Source: Adenophora triphylla var. japonica (lineage: Eukaryota; Streptophyta; Magnoliopsida; Asterales; Campanulaceae). Taken from it: a DNA stretch of 64,000 bases. The position numbers were made by a program, and so were the translations under genes. Numbering within the stretch: the stretch's first letter is position 1; each line of letters starts with the position of its first letter. The DNA lies in the NCBI GenBank assembly GCA_022495995.1, contig JAFEMH010004899.1:1-64000 (forward strand), in the 5' to 3' direction. Of this stretch, positions 24,574 to 35,775 are shown in pieces. The notes beneath the pieces are model-generated. The model ran no database searches, had not been told where the DNA came from, and saw nothing but the letters and a program-made list of their open reading frames with translations.

Positions 24574-24744
24574 GATAATGCAACTAATGTGAATTAGGGT
24601 TTTGATTTTGTGGGGATTTTGTTTGGATTGGAGATATTACTGGTCATTGTTGGGGAAGCTTTTGAATTGGAAGCAGAGAGACCAATTTCTAATCCTCTTC
24701 TGGGAACGGATATGTTGTTAGACAGAGAGAAAGAGAGAATGTTG

Positions 24745-24752
24745 ACACGTGT
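24745..24752. promoter_or_regulatory. Candidate G-box (ACACGTGT) upstream of the array gene
   Basis: The palindromic CACGTG core with an ABRE-like flank lies about 175 bp upstream of the start codon at 24,573, next to TTGAC. bZIP and bHLH factors bind such cores in plants. No TATA box is clear. The site is called by motif and position only. Confidence 0.3.
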
Positions 24753-25040
24753 AATGAGTTTAAGTGTTGACTAGGGATATAACTCGGTAATTTTCCTGTT
24801 GTTTTATTCCCTTCATCTTTACTTCACAATTTTCACTTGCACATTCAAAACTTTCAAAAAAGGTTAGGATTAATTCCTTCCTATCCCTCTAGTCCAGATT
24901 TTAACTCATAAAAATCCATCTCAGATTCAAAATTTCAAATTCATTGAGAAACTCAGATCAAAATACCGTATAAACCCAAAACTCCTTTGACCTGATCAAA
25001 TATGATTTCTAAATAACAATTTTACCCAGCCACCACCCCG

Positions 25041-25466
25041 CCATCCGACATCGCTCCCCTCATCCACCTCTCTCAATCCCTTGAATCAATTTTCGATTCC
25101 CCCACCCCTTCTGAATTCTTCCCTGATGCCAAAATCTCCCTCACCGGCGGCCCTGGCGTCCCAGTCCACCGCTGCATCTTGTCTGCTCAAAGCCCCTTCT
25201 TCAAGAACATTTTTGCTGGTAAAGAGAGAAATATGAAATTGGAGCTTAAGGATTTGGCCAAGGATTATGAATTGGGATTTGATTCGGTTGTTAGTGTGTT
25301 GGGGTATTTGTACAGTGGGAAAATTAGGGCTTTGCCTAAAGGTGTTTGTGTTTGTGTTGATGATGAGTGTTTGCATATTGCTTCGGTCGGCCGCTCGATT
25401 TCATCTTTGCAAGTTCTTTATGCTTCTTTCATTTTTCAGATCCCCAAGTTGGTTTCTTTGTGGCAG
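25041..25466 (+). pseudogene. NPR1-like BTB/POZ first-exon fragment
   Basis: The reading frame encodes a BTB/POZ domain of the NPR1/NPR3/NPR4 family (salicylate-responsive coactivators): FFPDAKISLTGGPGVPVHRC, then LSAQSPFFKNIFAGK, LGYLYSGKIRALPKGV, CVCVDDECLHIA and a YASFIFQIPKLVSLWQ end. The GT at 25,467 after TGGCAG is a plausible donor. There is no ATG between the in-frame stop near 25,014 and the domain. The block that should follow LHIA (family CRP...DF) is scrambled by small compensating indels. No second exon and no ankyrin repeats follow. I judge it a truncated relic; use as an unannotated start exon is less likely. Confidence 0.65.
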
Positions 25467-25797
25467 GTATTGCTAATTTCTTTTCGATTTGATTCAATTC
25501 AATTCAGTTTATATTTTGTAAACAATTAAGCTATCAGGGCTGACTATGAGTGAATGAGAATAGATAATCTTATAGCTACTGTAGTATCAATAAAGCTTGT
25601 ACATGAAAGAAAAAAAAATTCTAAGTTCTAGTTTAAAGTGCTTAATTTAAGAACCTTCGAGTTTCCATTCGTGACTACTTTTCAATGCTACAAAGCTCGT
25701 AGAGTACACGTGGATATATAGGGATAATTTGTTTTGTCTACGCTTGTTTTAACAACTATTATGTTAAGTTTTAACAACTATTTCTTGATTTTTTTCG

Positions 25798-26262
25798 AGT
25801 TGCTATAGGACCATTCATAGTGTTGTCATGTCCTATACCAGTTGTTATAGGACCATTCAAAGGTCTTAATGCGTTGGTATAAGATTGTGTGAGGTCCTAT
25901 ATCACTTGATATAGGACCACTCAAAGGTCTTATAGCTTTGTATATGATGTTGTTAAGTCCTATACTAGTTGCTATAGGACCATTCAAATGTCTTAATGCG
26001 TTGGTATAAGATTGTGTGAGGTCCTATATCACTTGATATAGGACCACTCAAAGGTCTTATAGCTTTTGTATATGATGTTGTTAAGTCCTATACCAGTTGC
26101 TATAGGACCATTCAAAGGTCTTAATGCGTTGGTATAAGATTGTGTGAGGTCCTATACTACTTGCTATAGGACCATCCAATGGTCTTATAGCTTTGTATAT
26201 GATGTTGCCAGGTCATTTACCATTTGCTATAGGACCATTCAAAGGTCTTATAGCTGTGAAAT
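25798..26262. repeat. Tandem array, 127-128-bp period, of hairpin-forming half-units
   Basis: About 3.5 copies of a unit made of two similar half-units of about 64 bp. Each half contains a short inverted repeat such as GTCCTATAT...ATATAGGAC followed by CATTCAAAGGTCTTA. The anchor GTCTTAATGCG recurs at about 25,862, 25,989 and 26,117. No coding capacity. Confidence 0.85.
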
Positions 26263-26335
26263 CTCATTTTTTTTTAAATTAATTTTCCTCCACAGTTTTA
26301 TACTAATGAAATATATTGCAAGAATAAACGTAAAT

Positions 26336-26405
26336 AAAGCATTGGTCAAGCGGTTAAGACCTTGATTTATAGTTGAGGGTCTAGAGTTCGAATCCCACAC
26401 TCTAC
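26336..26405 (+). repeat. tRNA-derived relic with A-box and B-box
   Basis: TGGTCAAGCGG resembles a pol III A-box and GAGTTCGAATCCC a B-box, spaced as in a tRNA head. The acceptor and T stems do not pair well and no CCA-compatible fold is clear. It is more likely a SINE head or tRNA pseudogene than a working tRNA. No poly(A) tail is seen. Confidence 0.4.
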
Positions 26406-26654
26406 ATTTTGATTCAATTTTTCTAAAATAAAATAGAAAAAGACGGGGTGGGCTAGGAACTTGATGGGAAGGAGGGGTATTCTAGGTATATTAATTACAG
26501 CGGGTTTCTGAGGAATTTCTGATCTCGATTGGGTATTTATGGGTTTGTGATCTCAATTATGGGTCTTAGGGTCCTTGGCTCAAAAGGTTAATCTTAATAT
26601 GATAATATGTGTTTGTCATACTTTTGCAATTTCTGAAAATGTGTATTGAATTTT

Positions 26655-27120
26655 ACCAAAATTTTACAAAAAAATGCATTTTTTTTAAGCTTAGAAAAAA
26701 AATGTTTTATTTTTCCCACTAATGTCAGTGTTAGTGTAACAAAGTATCAATGTAACAAAGTACCAGTGTTAATATAACAAATTGTCAGTGTAAAAAAGTG
26801 TTTAGTGTAACAAGGTGTCAGTGTAAAGAGTGTCAGTGCATGTATATTAACTTATTAAGTGTCAGTATTAATGTAACAAAGTGTCAGTATAACAAAGTGT
26901 CAGTGTAAAGAGTGTCAGTGCATTTATATTAAGTGTCAGTATAAATTCATTTCAAAATTTAGACTATTGGTGTGGTGTCAGTGTAGGGTAAAAAAGTGTC
27001 AGTATTAGTATAAAAAAGTATATGTGTGAAGAGTGTCAGTGCATATATTATTAAGTGTCAGTGTAAAAATGATTTTTTCTTAATCTTAGAAAAAAAATGC
27101 ATTTATTATAAGACCAATTC
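26655..27120. mobile_element. Mutator-like MITE related to 18,321-18,822, opposite orientation
   Basis: The left end CCAAAATTTTACAAAAAAATGC and right end ATAAGACCAATTC correspond to the inverted ends of the 18,321 element. The interior is a tandem of AGTGTCAGTGTAACAAA-like units, the complement of the ACACTGGCAC units there. A 9-bp target duplication is only approximate, so this copy is older. Confidence 0.7.
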
Positions 27121-27341
27121 TTTTACTATTGTTTGTTGCAATTCAATTAAAAAAAAATAAGTTATTAATTTTTTAATCGAATTAAAGTCATGTATCATAT
27201 AAATAACTTTTTAAAAGGCATTTTAGTCTTTATGTATGTAGAACATGTTGCATATTTAGTTTCATAACTAACTTTTTTTTTGGAAAATACCCATGTTTTA
27301 ACCTAGTTTTTAGCTCATTATTGTTTTCCAGGTAACCTAAT

Positions 27342-27853
27342 TGTTGGAATATTTTATGGACTTTACATATGCTAGTATAATAAATAAAGTCTTTGGACAC
27401 ATAGACGTATGTGCACTATAAGTAATTGTATATGTCACATTAAATATTAAAGTATTTGGACCTAATAAAGTGATCTACTAAAGTTAAAGGGGGCCCAAGT
27501 CATCTTTTATAAGTATAAGATCTACAGTTAATATGTGTAGATACCTAAGTGGCCTAGTTGTTAATCTATGATGGGCTGGCTAACATACTAGGTCATTATA
27601 AATATAGGGTTATGGTCCCCAATTGACCTACCTATGTTTTATTCTCTTGATTCTCATTGTCATCTGAATTTTAAAAACCACAGGATCGGTGGAAGGCAAT
27701 AATCGTTCATCAAGTCTTCATCAAGTATTCTCCAAATATTGCTATGGATTCAGGTTTGTCTATCGTTCCATAATATTTGATAACTTAAAGCATGATTGTC
27801 CTAGAATAAATATTCCGCATCATTCTAGGGTTTATGTATAGTTAGTTCAATCA
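27342..27853 (+). repeat. 5' LTR of the copia element
   Basis: 512 bp, TG...CA. Comparison by eye with the 3' LTR shows roughly twenty differences, including a short dissimilar patch near 27,685-27,710, so the two are about 96% alike. Confidence 0.92.
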
Positions 27854-27855
27854 AG

Positions 27856-27868
27856 TGGTATCAGAGCC
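27856..27868 (+). other. Primer-binding site (tRNA-iMet)
   Basis: TGGTATCAGAGCC, two bases after the LTR end, is the standard initiator tRNA-Met priming site of plant copia elements. Confidence 0.9.
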
Positions 27869-28776
27869 TTAATCTTGCTTTGTTGTTGGAATTATTTGGA
27901 TCGAATTGATTATGCTGTTTATGATTTAATTTGGCTGAACAAAAAAAAATTGATTATGTTGTTTCTTTCTACTTCGTGTTTTCGAGTATTGCCGGAGGGT
28001 GTTTTGGATATTCTTGAATGACTAAACATTAAATTACACCCTTAGTCCAGAGAAGAAAACCCTAGAGATTTTTCATCTGTCTGACTGCGAAAATCATAGC
28101 TCCTTCTCCAGGAATTTTTTGCTCGATCCAACCGTTGAATTTAAGCGCCTAGGTGTTGCGAACAATCCCTGAAAGTTTGAGCTTGATCCAACGGTTATAG
28201 AATCAGGAAATTGAGTTTTTCTGGGGCTGGTCGGAGCTGTGACGGGATTTGTGCAGATTTTGATTTTGGTTAATGACTTTTTCCTCAATTGACTCGAAAA
28301 GAAGAAACCAAAACTCTTTCTTTTGATTTCTTGAATTTTGCTTCATCTTTTCCCTTTAACGTCGAGCCAGGCCGAGGGAAAGGATTCAGAATGGCCTCAT
28401 GTGTTTATGAAATATGTTTTGTTTTGTTTGTGATAATTATGTGTTATTTGAATTAAGTAAATATTATTTATTGAAATTATTATTATGGACTTAATAATTT
28501 TAAATTTCAATAATAATGTTTGAATTATGCCCATGTTTGAAATTACTTTGGGTTCGTTTATTCGAACACATCTTGTATTTTATGTTATTAAATTTACGTA
28601 GCATGTTACCAAAGTAACCTCTCCTATGAAATTTTTTAATTTAAAATACATGATTATTTGAAGTTTTAGCGTGTTTGTTTTTCATGCGGGTAATGGTCGG
28701 CCCAAAGGAAGGCTATTATCTGACAGAAAATTCGTTTGTGGAGATAAATATGTAACAGTTGTTAAGTGCCCATGTG

Positions 28777-30544
28777 TGTAATAACCCAAAATAAAATTAA
28801 TAATAAAAAATATTAATGGTCATTATGTGGGGAGGTTAATTTTGGATTTAAAGTGAGTCATTAATTCGAAGTAATCATTAGCCTTTTTAACAAGGAAATT
28901 ATGAGGAAGGTTATTAGTGATAATAATTGTGGTGGTTAAGGAGTAATTAGTAGAATATTTATTAAGAAAATTAATCATACTAATAATGAATATTAATTAG
29001 GATACAATAAATTAGGTAATAATGTTGATGGTTATAATTTAGTGAAAGAGTTTTGAGATGGAGTATAAATAGTGATGTGAGTCTTAGAGAGCTCGTACAC
29101 CAAGAGAAGTTAGAAAGAAATGTTTATTGTTTTAGTGGAACGGAGAAGGCGAGACTGAAGAAGGAGGGAGGAGATTTTGGAAGGCACTAGTGAAGGCTTT
29201 GTTGTCGTTCAAGTACTTTAAGAAAAACCTCAATCAAAGGTAAGGGATTATACATCGTTAAGTTAATTGATTTCCGCTCCGTTTCATTGTTTAGGTTTCC
29301 GCATATTTCTTGGCGATGTACGTTTCTTTGATACGTAAAAGCTGACCTCGCGTCAGTATTTGTTTTGACTCCCTCGTTTACCGTCATTTGCTAATCTTTT
29401 GTTGTTCGTTTGCTATATCGTTCTTTTGATTTCATAAATACGAAAATATTATTGTCCTTATGAAAGTTCGTATTTTGTTTAAAATGAGTTTTGATATGAA
29501 ATGATTTTGTGTTCCATCAATGATCACTAATTTAGACAACCTTCTTCGGAGGGGTATATTTGATATTTGGCATTCGGGCAAACTTAGTACACCGCTTCAA
29601 ATTAGTGGTGGGGTATTTCGGATACACTGTTTAGGACTCTGCGGAGTCAACCTTTGTGCCCTTTGTGGGATTTCAAACCCTTTGTGGGTATTAGTGCTCT
29701 TTGTGGGCTTTTGTTTCCTTTGTGGGTATTAGTGCTATTTGTGAGCTTTTGTTCCCTTTGTGGGATTTTGGTTTGATAAGGTCAGTGGGCCACTTATGTG
29801 ATCATGATGTCTATGAATGATTTGATTATCTACAGCTGGTATGGGACAGTTGTAGATAACTAGATCATTCGAGTCAACTTTGTTCAGCTTATCAGTCCTT
29901 TGAAATTCCTAATAATCTGTGAGTGATTTAGTTAGTTAAAGCTGGTATGGGACAGTTTTAAATAAGTAAATCATTCGAGTCAATTTGAATCGATTTCGTC
30001 ATCATTTGGAACTCCAAAATATTTGTCAACTCAGTTTGTGAAACCATTGAGATTTTGAAAGACATTTGGTTTGAGATTTGGTAAATAACTATTTTGAATT
30101 TGTGTTCCGTTATGAATTCGATTGTTATTGGAAATTGTATCGTTTGATATTCCTTCAGGTCAACTCCTCCTTAGTAACCGGAGGGGTTGTATATGAACTT
30201 GCTGGGCATTGTTCGCTCACCCTTTCATCTTCTTTTCTTCCAGATTTCATATAGGAAGAATGTGAAACGGTTCGGGAGCACTTCATAAGGAGTTCAAGGA
30301 TCGTTTTGGCTTATTTCATTTTAGACTCTTTAGTTAGTTATTGCAATTATTTGAGAGTTTGTAAGACTTTAAGAATTTTGTTGAGCTAGTGGATTGTACT
30401 AGCCGTTGAAATTGTTACCGTTATCCACATTTAAGTTATATTCAAATTGTGGTAAGTGTTTGAATTATGATTTTAGTAGCCGTTGGAGGTTATTTTATTA
30501 TCAATTAAGTATTATTATTGTTGTGGAAATTTGGGGTCGTTACA
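28777..30544 (+). mobile_element. Solo LTR of a Ty3-type element (1,768 bp)
   Basis: Begins TGTAATAACCC and ends GGGGTCGTTACA, typical termini of plant Ty3/gypsy LTRs. A 5-bp duplication ATGTG lies at 28,772-28,776 and 30,545-30,549. No internal domains or second LTR are present, so it is the product of LTR-LTR recombination. It interrupts the untranslated leader of the copia element and must be younger than it. Small frames inside are not coding. Confidence 0.9.
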
Positions 30545-30769
30545 ATGTGAATATTGAGTCGGTCCAAAGAAAGGCTTGATATTTGACATGATTTTACTGT
30601 TAATATTTGATTTCTACATCAAGAAAATCACTTGCAAGTTAATTTTCTTTCCAAAGATTAAAATTAATGTTGCGTCGATTTTCTTGTGATGGGGTAATTT
30701 TAATTTCAAACATTTATCTACTTAAAGTTATATGTGAGCTTATTTATTTTATTTTTGTTCTCTATTCAG

Positions 30770-33700
30770 TTACTTCATCAGCTTCTAATGTATCTGCTAA
30801 CATCAACTCGATTCCCATGCTAAATGGGTGAATTTTAAGAGCTGGAAAGAAAATGTCTTGATTGTTACGGGAGTTATGGATCTAGACCTTGCACTCGTGG
30901 AGCGAAACCTGCGGCGACTAGCACGAGTACATCTCAAGCTAAGAAGGATATGGAAAAGTGGGAACGCTCAAATCGCATGTGTCTTATGATCATGAAGAAA
31001 AGCATCCCAGAATCATTCAGCGGCGATATAGATGATGAGAAAGTTGCAATGACGTTCCTTACAGAGCTTGAAAAGCGTTTTGCTAAGAATGAAAGGGCAG
31101 AAACAAGCACGCTTTTGCGTAATCTTGTTGCCATGAGGTATAAAGGTAAAGGGAACGTGCGTGAGTACATTATGGAGATGGCCAATTTGGCATCTAAACT
31201 TAAGGCTCTCAAGTTCGAGCTGTCGGATGACATGTTTATTCATATGGTTATGATCTCTCTTCCACCATAGTTTGGGCAATTTGAAGTAACATTCAATTGC
31301 TAGAAGGAAAAGTGGACTCTTAATGAGTTCATTTCATTGTGTGTGCAAGAAGAATCAAGGTTAAAGTCTGAAAAGACTGAGAGTGCTCACTTAGCGGCTT
31401 CCTCTTCGGGCTATAACAAGAAAAGGAAGGCTAAAGAAACTGCGATCAATGAGCCAAAGAAAAAGCAATATAAAGGATCAAAGGGACAAGCTAAGGATTT
31501 AGCAACATCAACGTCCAAGGGACAAGATAAGGATCCAGGTTGTTTTTTCTGTAAGGAAATGGATCATATGAAAAGAGATTGCCCTAAATACCACGCATGG
31601 CGTGTAAAGAAAGGTATATCTCTTGCTTTTGTTTGTTCTGAGGTTAATTTGGTTTCAGTGCCTAGACATACTTGGTGGTTATATTCTGGTTCTTCTACTC
31701 ACATCAGTGTGTCTATGCAGGTTGCTCGAACCGCCGAAAGCAGTGATCTTGAAAGATTCATCTATGTGGGGAACGACAATTCTATTGAAGTTGAAGCAAT
31801 CGGAACTTTTAGATTATTATTAAAGTCTGGATTTTATTTAGATTTGTATGAGACAGATGTGGTACCGTCTTTTAGACGGAATTTGGTTTCCATTTCAGTT
31901 TTGGACAAAGAAGGATTTACTTGTTCATTTGCAAATGGTAAATGTCGTTTCTCATATAATTCTAAGTTTATTGGATCTAGTACTTTGTCGGTTTATGATA
32001 ATCTTTATATGTTGGATATTGTTGCTTCATATCATGAAAACCTGCATGTGGAAACACGTGGTACTAAACGCAAATTTACTAACAATAATTTCATGTCATT
32101 ATGGCACAAGCGATTAGGACATATATCAAAATAGAGAATGCAAAGGCTTGTGTCAGACGAAATTATTGAAACACTTGACAAATCAGATTATGAAATATGT
32201 GTTGAGTGTATTAAGGGAAAACAAACAGACAAAAGCAAATTAAAAGCTGAGAGAGCTATGAATGTTTTGAAATTAATTCATACGGATATATGTGGACCAT
32301 TTCCTACACCCTCGTGGAATGGTCAAGAATATTTCATTACATTCATAGACGATTACTCTCATTATGGTTACCTATATTTGATCCATGAAAAGTCACAGGT
32401 ATTGGATATGTTCAAAAAGTTTAAGGCCGAGGTTGAAAATCAACATGGCAAAACAATAAAGAAAGTCAAATCTGACCGTGGTGGTGAATACTATGGCAGA
32501 AATGACGGATCGTGTGAACAACGTCTTTGGGCCTTTTGCTAAATACCAGAGGAATGCGGTATCGTCCCTCGCACACCATGCCGGCAAACCTAGCATGAAT
32601 GGTGTAGGCGAAAGACGAAATCAAACTTTACAGAAATGGTGAGAAGTATGGTTAGTCATACTACTTTACCGGACTCGCTCTGAGGAGAGGCATTAAAGAC
32701 CGCGGTTTATCTCCTTAACAGGGTGCCCATAAAGGCTTCTAACAAAACCCCTTATGAACTATGGTCAGGCAAGAAACCTGTATTAAGGCATTTACACATG
32801 CAGGGATGTCCGAGGCTAGGCCTTACGGGCCTAATGAAAAGAAGTTGGACTCAAGGACCGTTAGTAGTTACTTTGTTGGTTACTACGAAAGGTCAAGGGG
32901 CTTTAAGTTTTACGATCCCAAATCCAGAAACTTTTTTGACATGGAAAATGCTCAATTCTTTGAGGATGTTGAGCTTGTGGGGGGACAAGTTAGAGATGAT
33001 TTTGTCTTTGAAGAGGTTTCCATTACCATTCCTCTTCCTACAATTGTCCTTGACCATGATTTTGATCTCAATCCTGATGTGGTTCAAGAACAAAATTTGG
33101 ATCAAGAAGACATTGTCAATATCCCTCTAGTTGTCCATGAGGAACAAGCTCAACAACCTCAAGAACAAGTGCCTTTTAAGAAGATCCACTAGAGAGAGAC
33201 GAAGTGCCATTTCAGATGATTACTTGGTATTTCTAAATGAACAAGAGGTAGACATTGGTCAATTGGAAGATGATCCAATCAACTTTCATGAGTCCATTGG
33301 TAGTTCTAACTCTCAAAAGTGAATAGATGCTATGGATGATGAGATTAATTCAATGAAAGACAATGATGTATGGGATCTTGTCCCATTGCCAAAAGGAGTG
33401 AACCTATTGGTTGCAAATGGATATTTAAAATCAAAAGGGATTCACAGGGTAATGCGGAAAGACATAAGGCACGTCTTGTCGCTAATGGATTTACTCAGAA
33501 AGAAGGAATAGATTATAAAGAGACTTTCTCTCCGGTTTCTTCGAAAGACTCTTTTAGAATCATTATGGCATTAGTGGCACATTATGACCTAGAGTTACAT
33601 CAGATGGATGTTAAGACTGCGTTTCTTAATGGAGACATTGAAGAAACAATTTATATGGTGCAACCAGAAACCTTTGTTTCAAAAGATTCAAAGGATATGG

Positions 33701-34851
33701 TATGCAAACTCAAGAAATCCATCTATGGACTCAAACAAGCATCCCGTCAGTGGTATTACAAATTTCATCAAGTTGTATTGTCATTTGGTTTCACGACAAA
33801 TACAGTTGATGATTGTGTCTACCACAAGTTCAGTGGGAGTAAATATATTTTTCTGGTCTTATATGTGGATGACATCCTACTAGCCACAAATGATACGGAC
33901 TTACTGCATGAAATTAAGAGATTTCTCTCAAAGAAATTTGAGATGAAAGATCTGGGAGATACATCTTTTGTATTAGAAATTCAAATACACAGATATCGTT
34001 CTCGAGGTATTCTTGGATTGTCACAAAGGAGTTACATCGATAAGGTACTTAAGAGATTTGGCATGGAGGATTGTAAAATGGGTGACACCCCAGTGGCTAA
34101 AGGTGACAAATTCAATCTTGCTCAGTGCCCCAAGAATGAGATTGAATATAAGGAAATGAATAGCATCCCTCATGCTTCGGCTATAGGGAGCTTGATGTAT
34201 GCTCAGGTTTGCACTCGCCCAGACCTAGCATTCATAGTTGGTGTTTTAGGCAGATACCTTAGCAATCCTGAATAGGATCATTGGATAGCAGCCAAGAGGG
34301 TCATGCGTTATTTACAGAGAACAAAGGATTATATGCTCACTTACAGAAAGTCGGATAGACTTGAGATCATTGGGTATTCAGATTCCGATTTTGCGGGATG
34401 CCAAGATAGTCGTAAGTCTACTTCGGGCTACGTTTATCTACTTTGTGGAGGAGCAATTTCTTGGAAGAGTGTTAAGCAGACACTTGTTGCTACTTCTACG
34501 ATGGAGGCAGAGTTTGTGGCGTGTTATGAGGCATCAAATCACGCAATTTGGTTGCGAAATTTTATCACTGGGCTGCGCATATTAGGTGGCGTTGAAAGGC
34601 CATTAAAGTTATTTTGTGATAATAAGTCGGCAGTTATGTATTCTAATAACAACAAGAGCTCGTCTAAGTCTAAGCACATAGACATTAAGTATCTTCTTTG
34701 TCATAAGGAACGGATTCAGAGTGGACAGATTTGTATTGAGCATATTGGGACTAACTCCATGGTCGCGGATCCGCTTACTAAGGGTGTAACACCGAAGGTT
34801 TTTCACGAGCACACTGCTTGTATGGGTGTTGTATCACTAGAGTATGCTTAG
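30770..34851 (+). pseudogene. Broken gag-pol of the copia element
   Basis: Gag remnants start near 30,785; a gag domain lies at 30,950-31,270, and the zinc knuckle CFFCKEMDHMKRDC (CX2CX4HX4C) near 31,540-31,585. The protease site reads LYSGSSTH near 31,680-31,700 where the family has an Asp (D-S/T-G), so its catalytic Asp is replaced. Integrase (32,020-32,520) keeps HKRLGH, CVECIKGK, DICGPF and SDRGGEY. RT (33,330-34,275) keeps GCKW, MDVKTAFLNGD and LYVDDILLA. RNase H (34,303-34,851) keeps YSDSDFAGC and SKHIDIKY. Stops at 31,268, about 31,301, 32,132, 33,320 and 34,273 and frameshifts near 30,830, 32,510-32,640 and 33,400 preclude a polyprotein. Confidence 0.92.
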
Positions 34852-35252
34852 ATTGAGTGGGAGTTTTGTATTTTGCTCTTACATTTATTGTTATAAGTAT
34901 ATTTGGTTTTTTCAGTTTTTTTGGTTAATGAAGTTATTTTGCACTCTGAATATTTGGTTGATCTCAAAATAAGGTTGGACCAGTTGAGAATAGACATGTC
35001 AAGATCACATTACATGTTATTCCATGCTACACATCCATACTTGATCCATGTCATTTAGTTGAGTTAATATATGTGACCACTGATGGGTCTAGTTGCGTTA
35101 ATAGTGACGAAAACCTCTTTGATCCTTATGTTGATTTGACTAATGGACCGAATTGGTTTAAGATGACAAAATTTGGTAAAGCATTGCTGTTAAGGTTTAT
35201 AATGTGATATGCAATTAAACTAAGGTATTATACTTTGTACATGTGTAAGTCC

Positions 35253-35263
35253 AAGTGGGAGAT
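35253..35263 (+). other. Polypurine tract of the copia element
   Basis: AAGTGGGAGATT immediately precedes the 3' LTR start TGTTGG, the usual plus-strand priming site. Confidence 0.8.
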
Positions 35264-35775
35264 TGTTGGAATATTTTATGGACTTTACATATGCTAGTAT
35301 AATAAATAAAGTCTTTGGGCACATAGGCGTATGTGCACTATAAGTAATTGTATATGTCACATTAAATATTAAAGTATTTGGGCCTAATAAAGTGATCTAC
35401 TAAAGTTAAAGGGGCCTCAAGTCATCTTATAAGTATAGGATCTACAGTTAATATGTGTAGATACCTAAGGGGCCTAGTTGTTAATCTATGATGGGCTGGC
35501 TAACATACTAGGTCATTATAAATATAGGGTTATGGTCCCCAATTGACCTACCTAGGTTTTATTCTCTTGATTCTCATTGTCATCTGAATTTTAAGAACCC
35601 TAAGGATCAATTGAAAGACAATAATCATTCATCAAGTCTTCATCAAGTATTCTCCAAATATTGCTATGGATTCAGGTTTGTCTATCGTTCCATAATCTTT
35701 GATAACTTAAAGCATGATTGTCCTAGAATAAATATTCCGCATCATTCTAGGGTTTATGTATAGTTAGTTCTATCA
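35264..35775 (+). repeat. 3' LTR of the copia element
   Basis: 512 bp, same length as the 5' LTR and nearly the same sequence, followed by the CTAAT target duplication. Confidence 0.92.

Larger units (their letters stand above)
27342..35775 (+). mobile_element. Complete, non-functional Ty1/copia retrotransposon
   Basis: Two 512-bp LTRs (27,342-27,853 and 35,264-35,775) start TGTTGGAATA and end ATCA. The 5-bp target duplication CTAAT lies at 27,337-27,341 and 35,776-35,780. A tRNA-iMet primer site follows the 5' LTR and a purine tract precedes the 3' LTR. Domain order gag, protease, integrase, RT, RNase H marks it as Ty1/copia. The total of 8.43 kb includes a 1.77-kb solo LTR inserted in its leader. 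Confidence 0.95.

Noticed and set aside
26336..26405. Functional tRNA gene
   Set aside because: A- and B-box motifs are present but the acceptor and T stems do not pair, so it is a tRNA-derived relic.
29520..29732. 70-codon frame rich in Leu/Cys/Gly
   Set aside because: Lies inside the Ty3-type solo LTR and comes from TTTGTGGG repeats.
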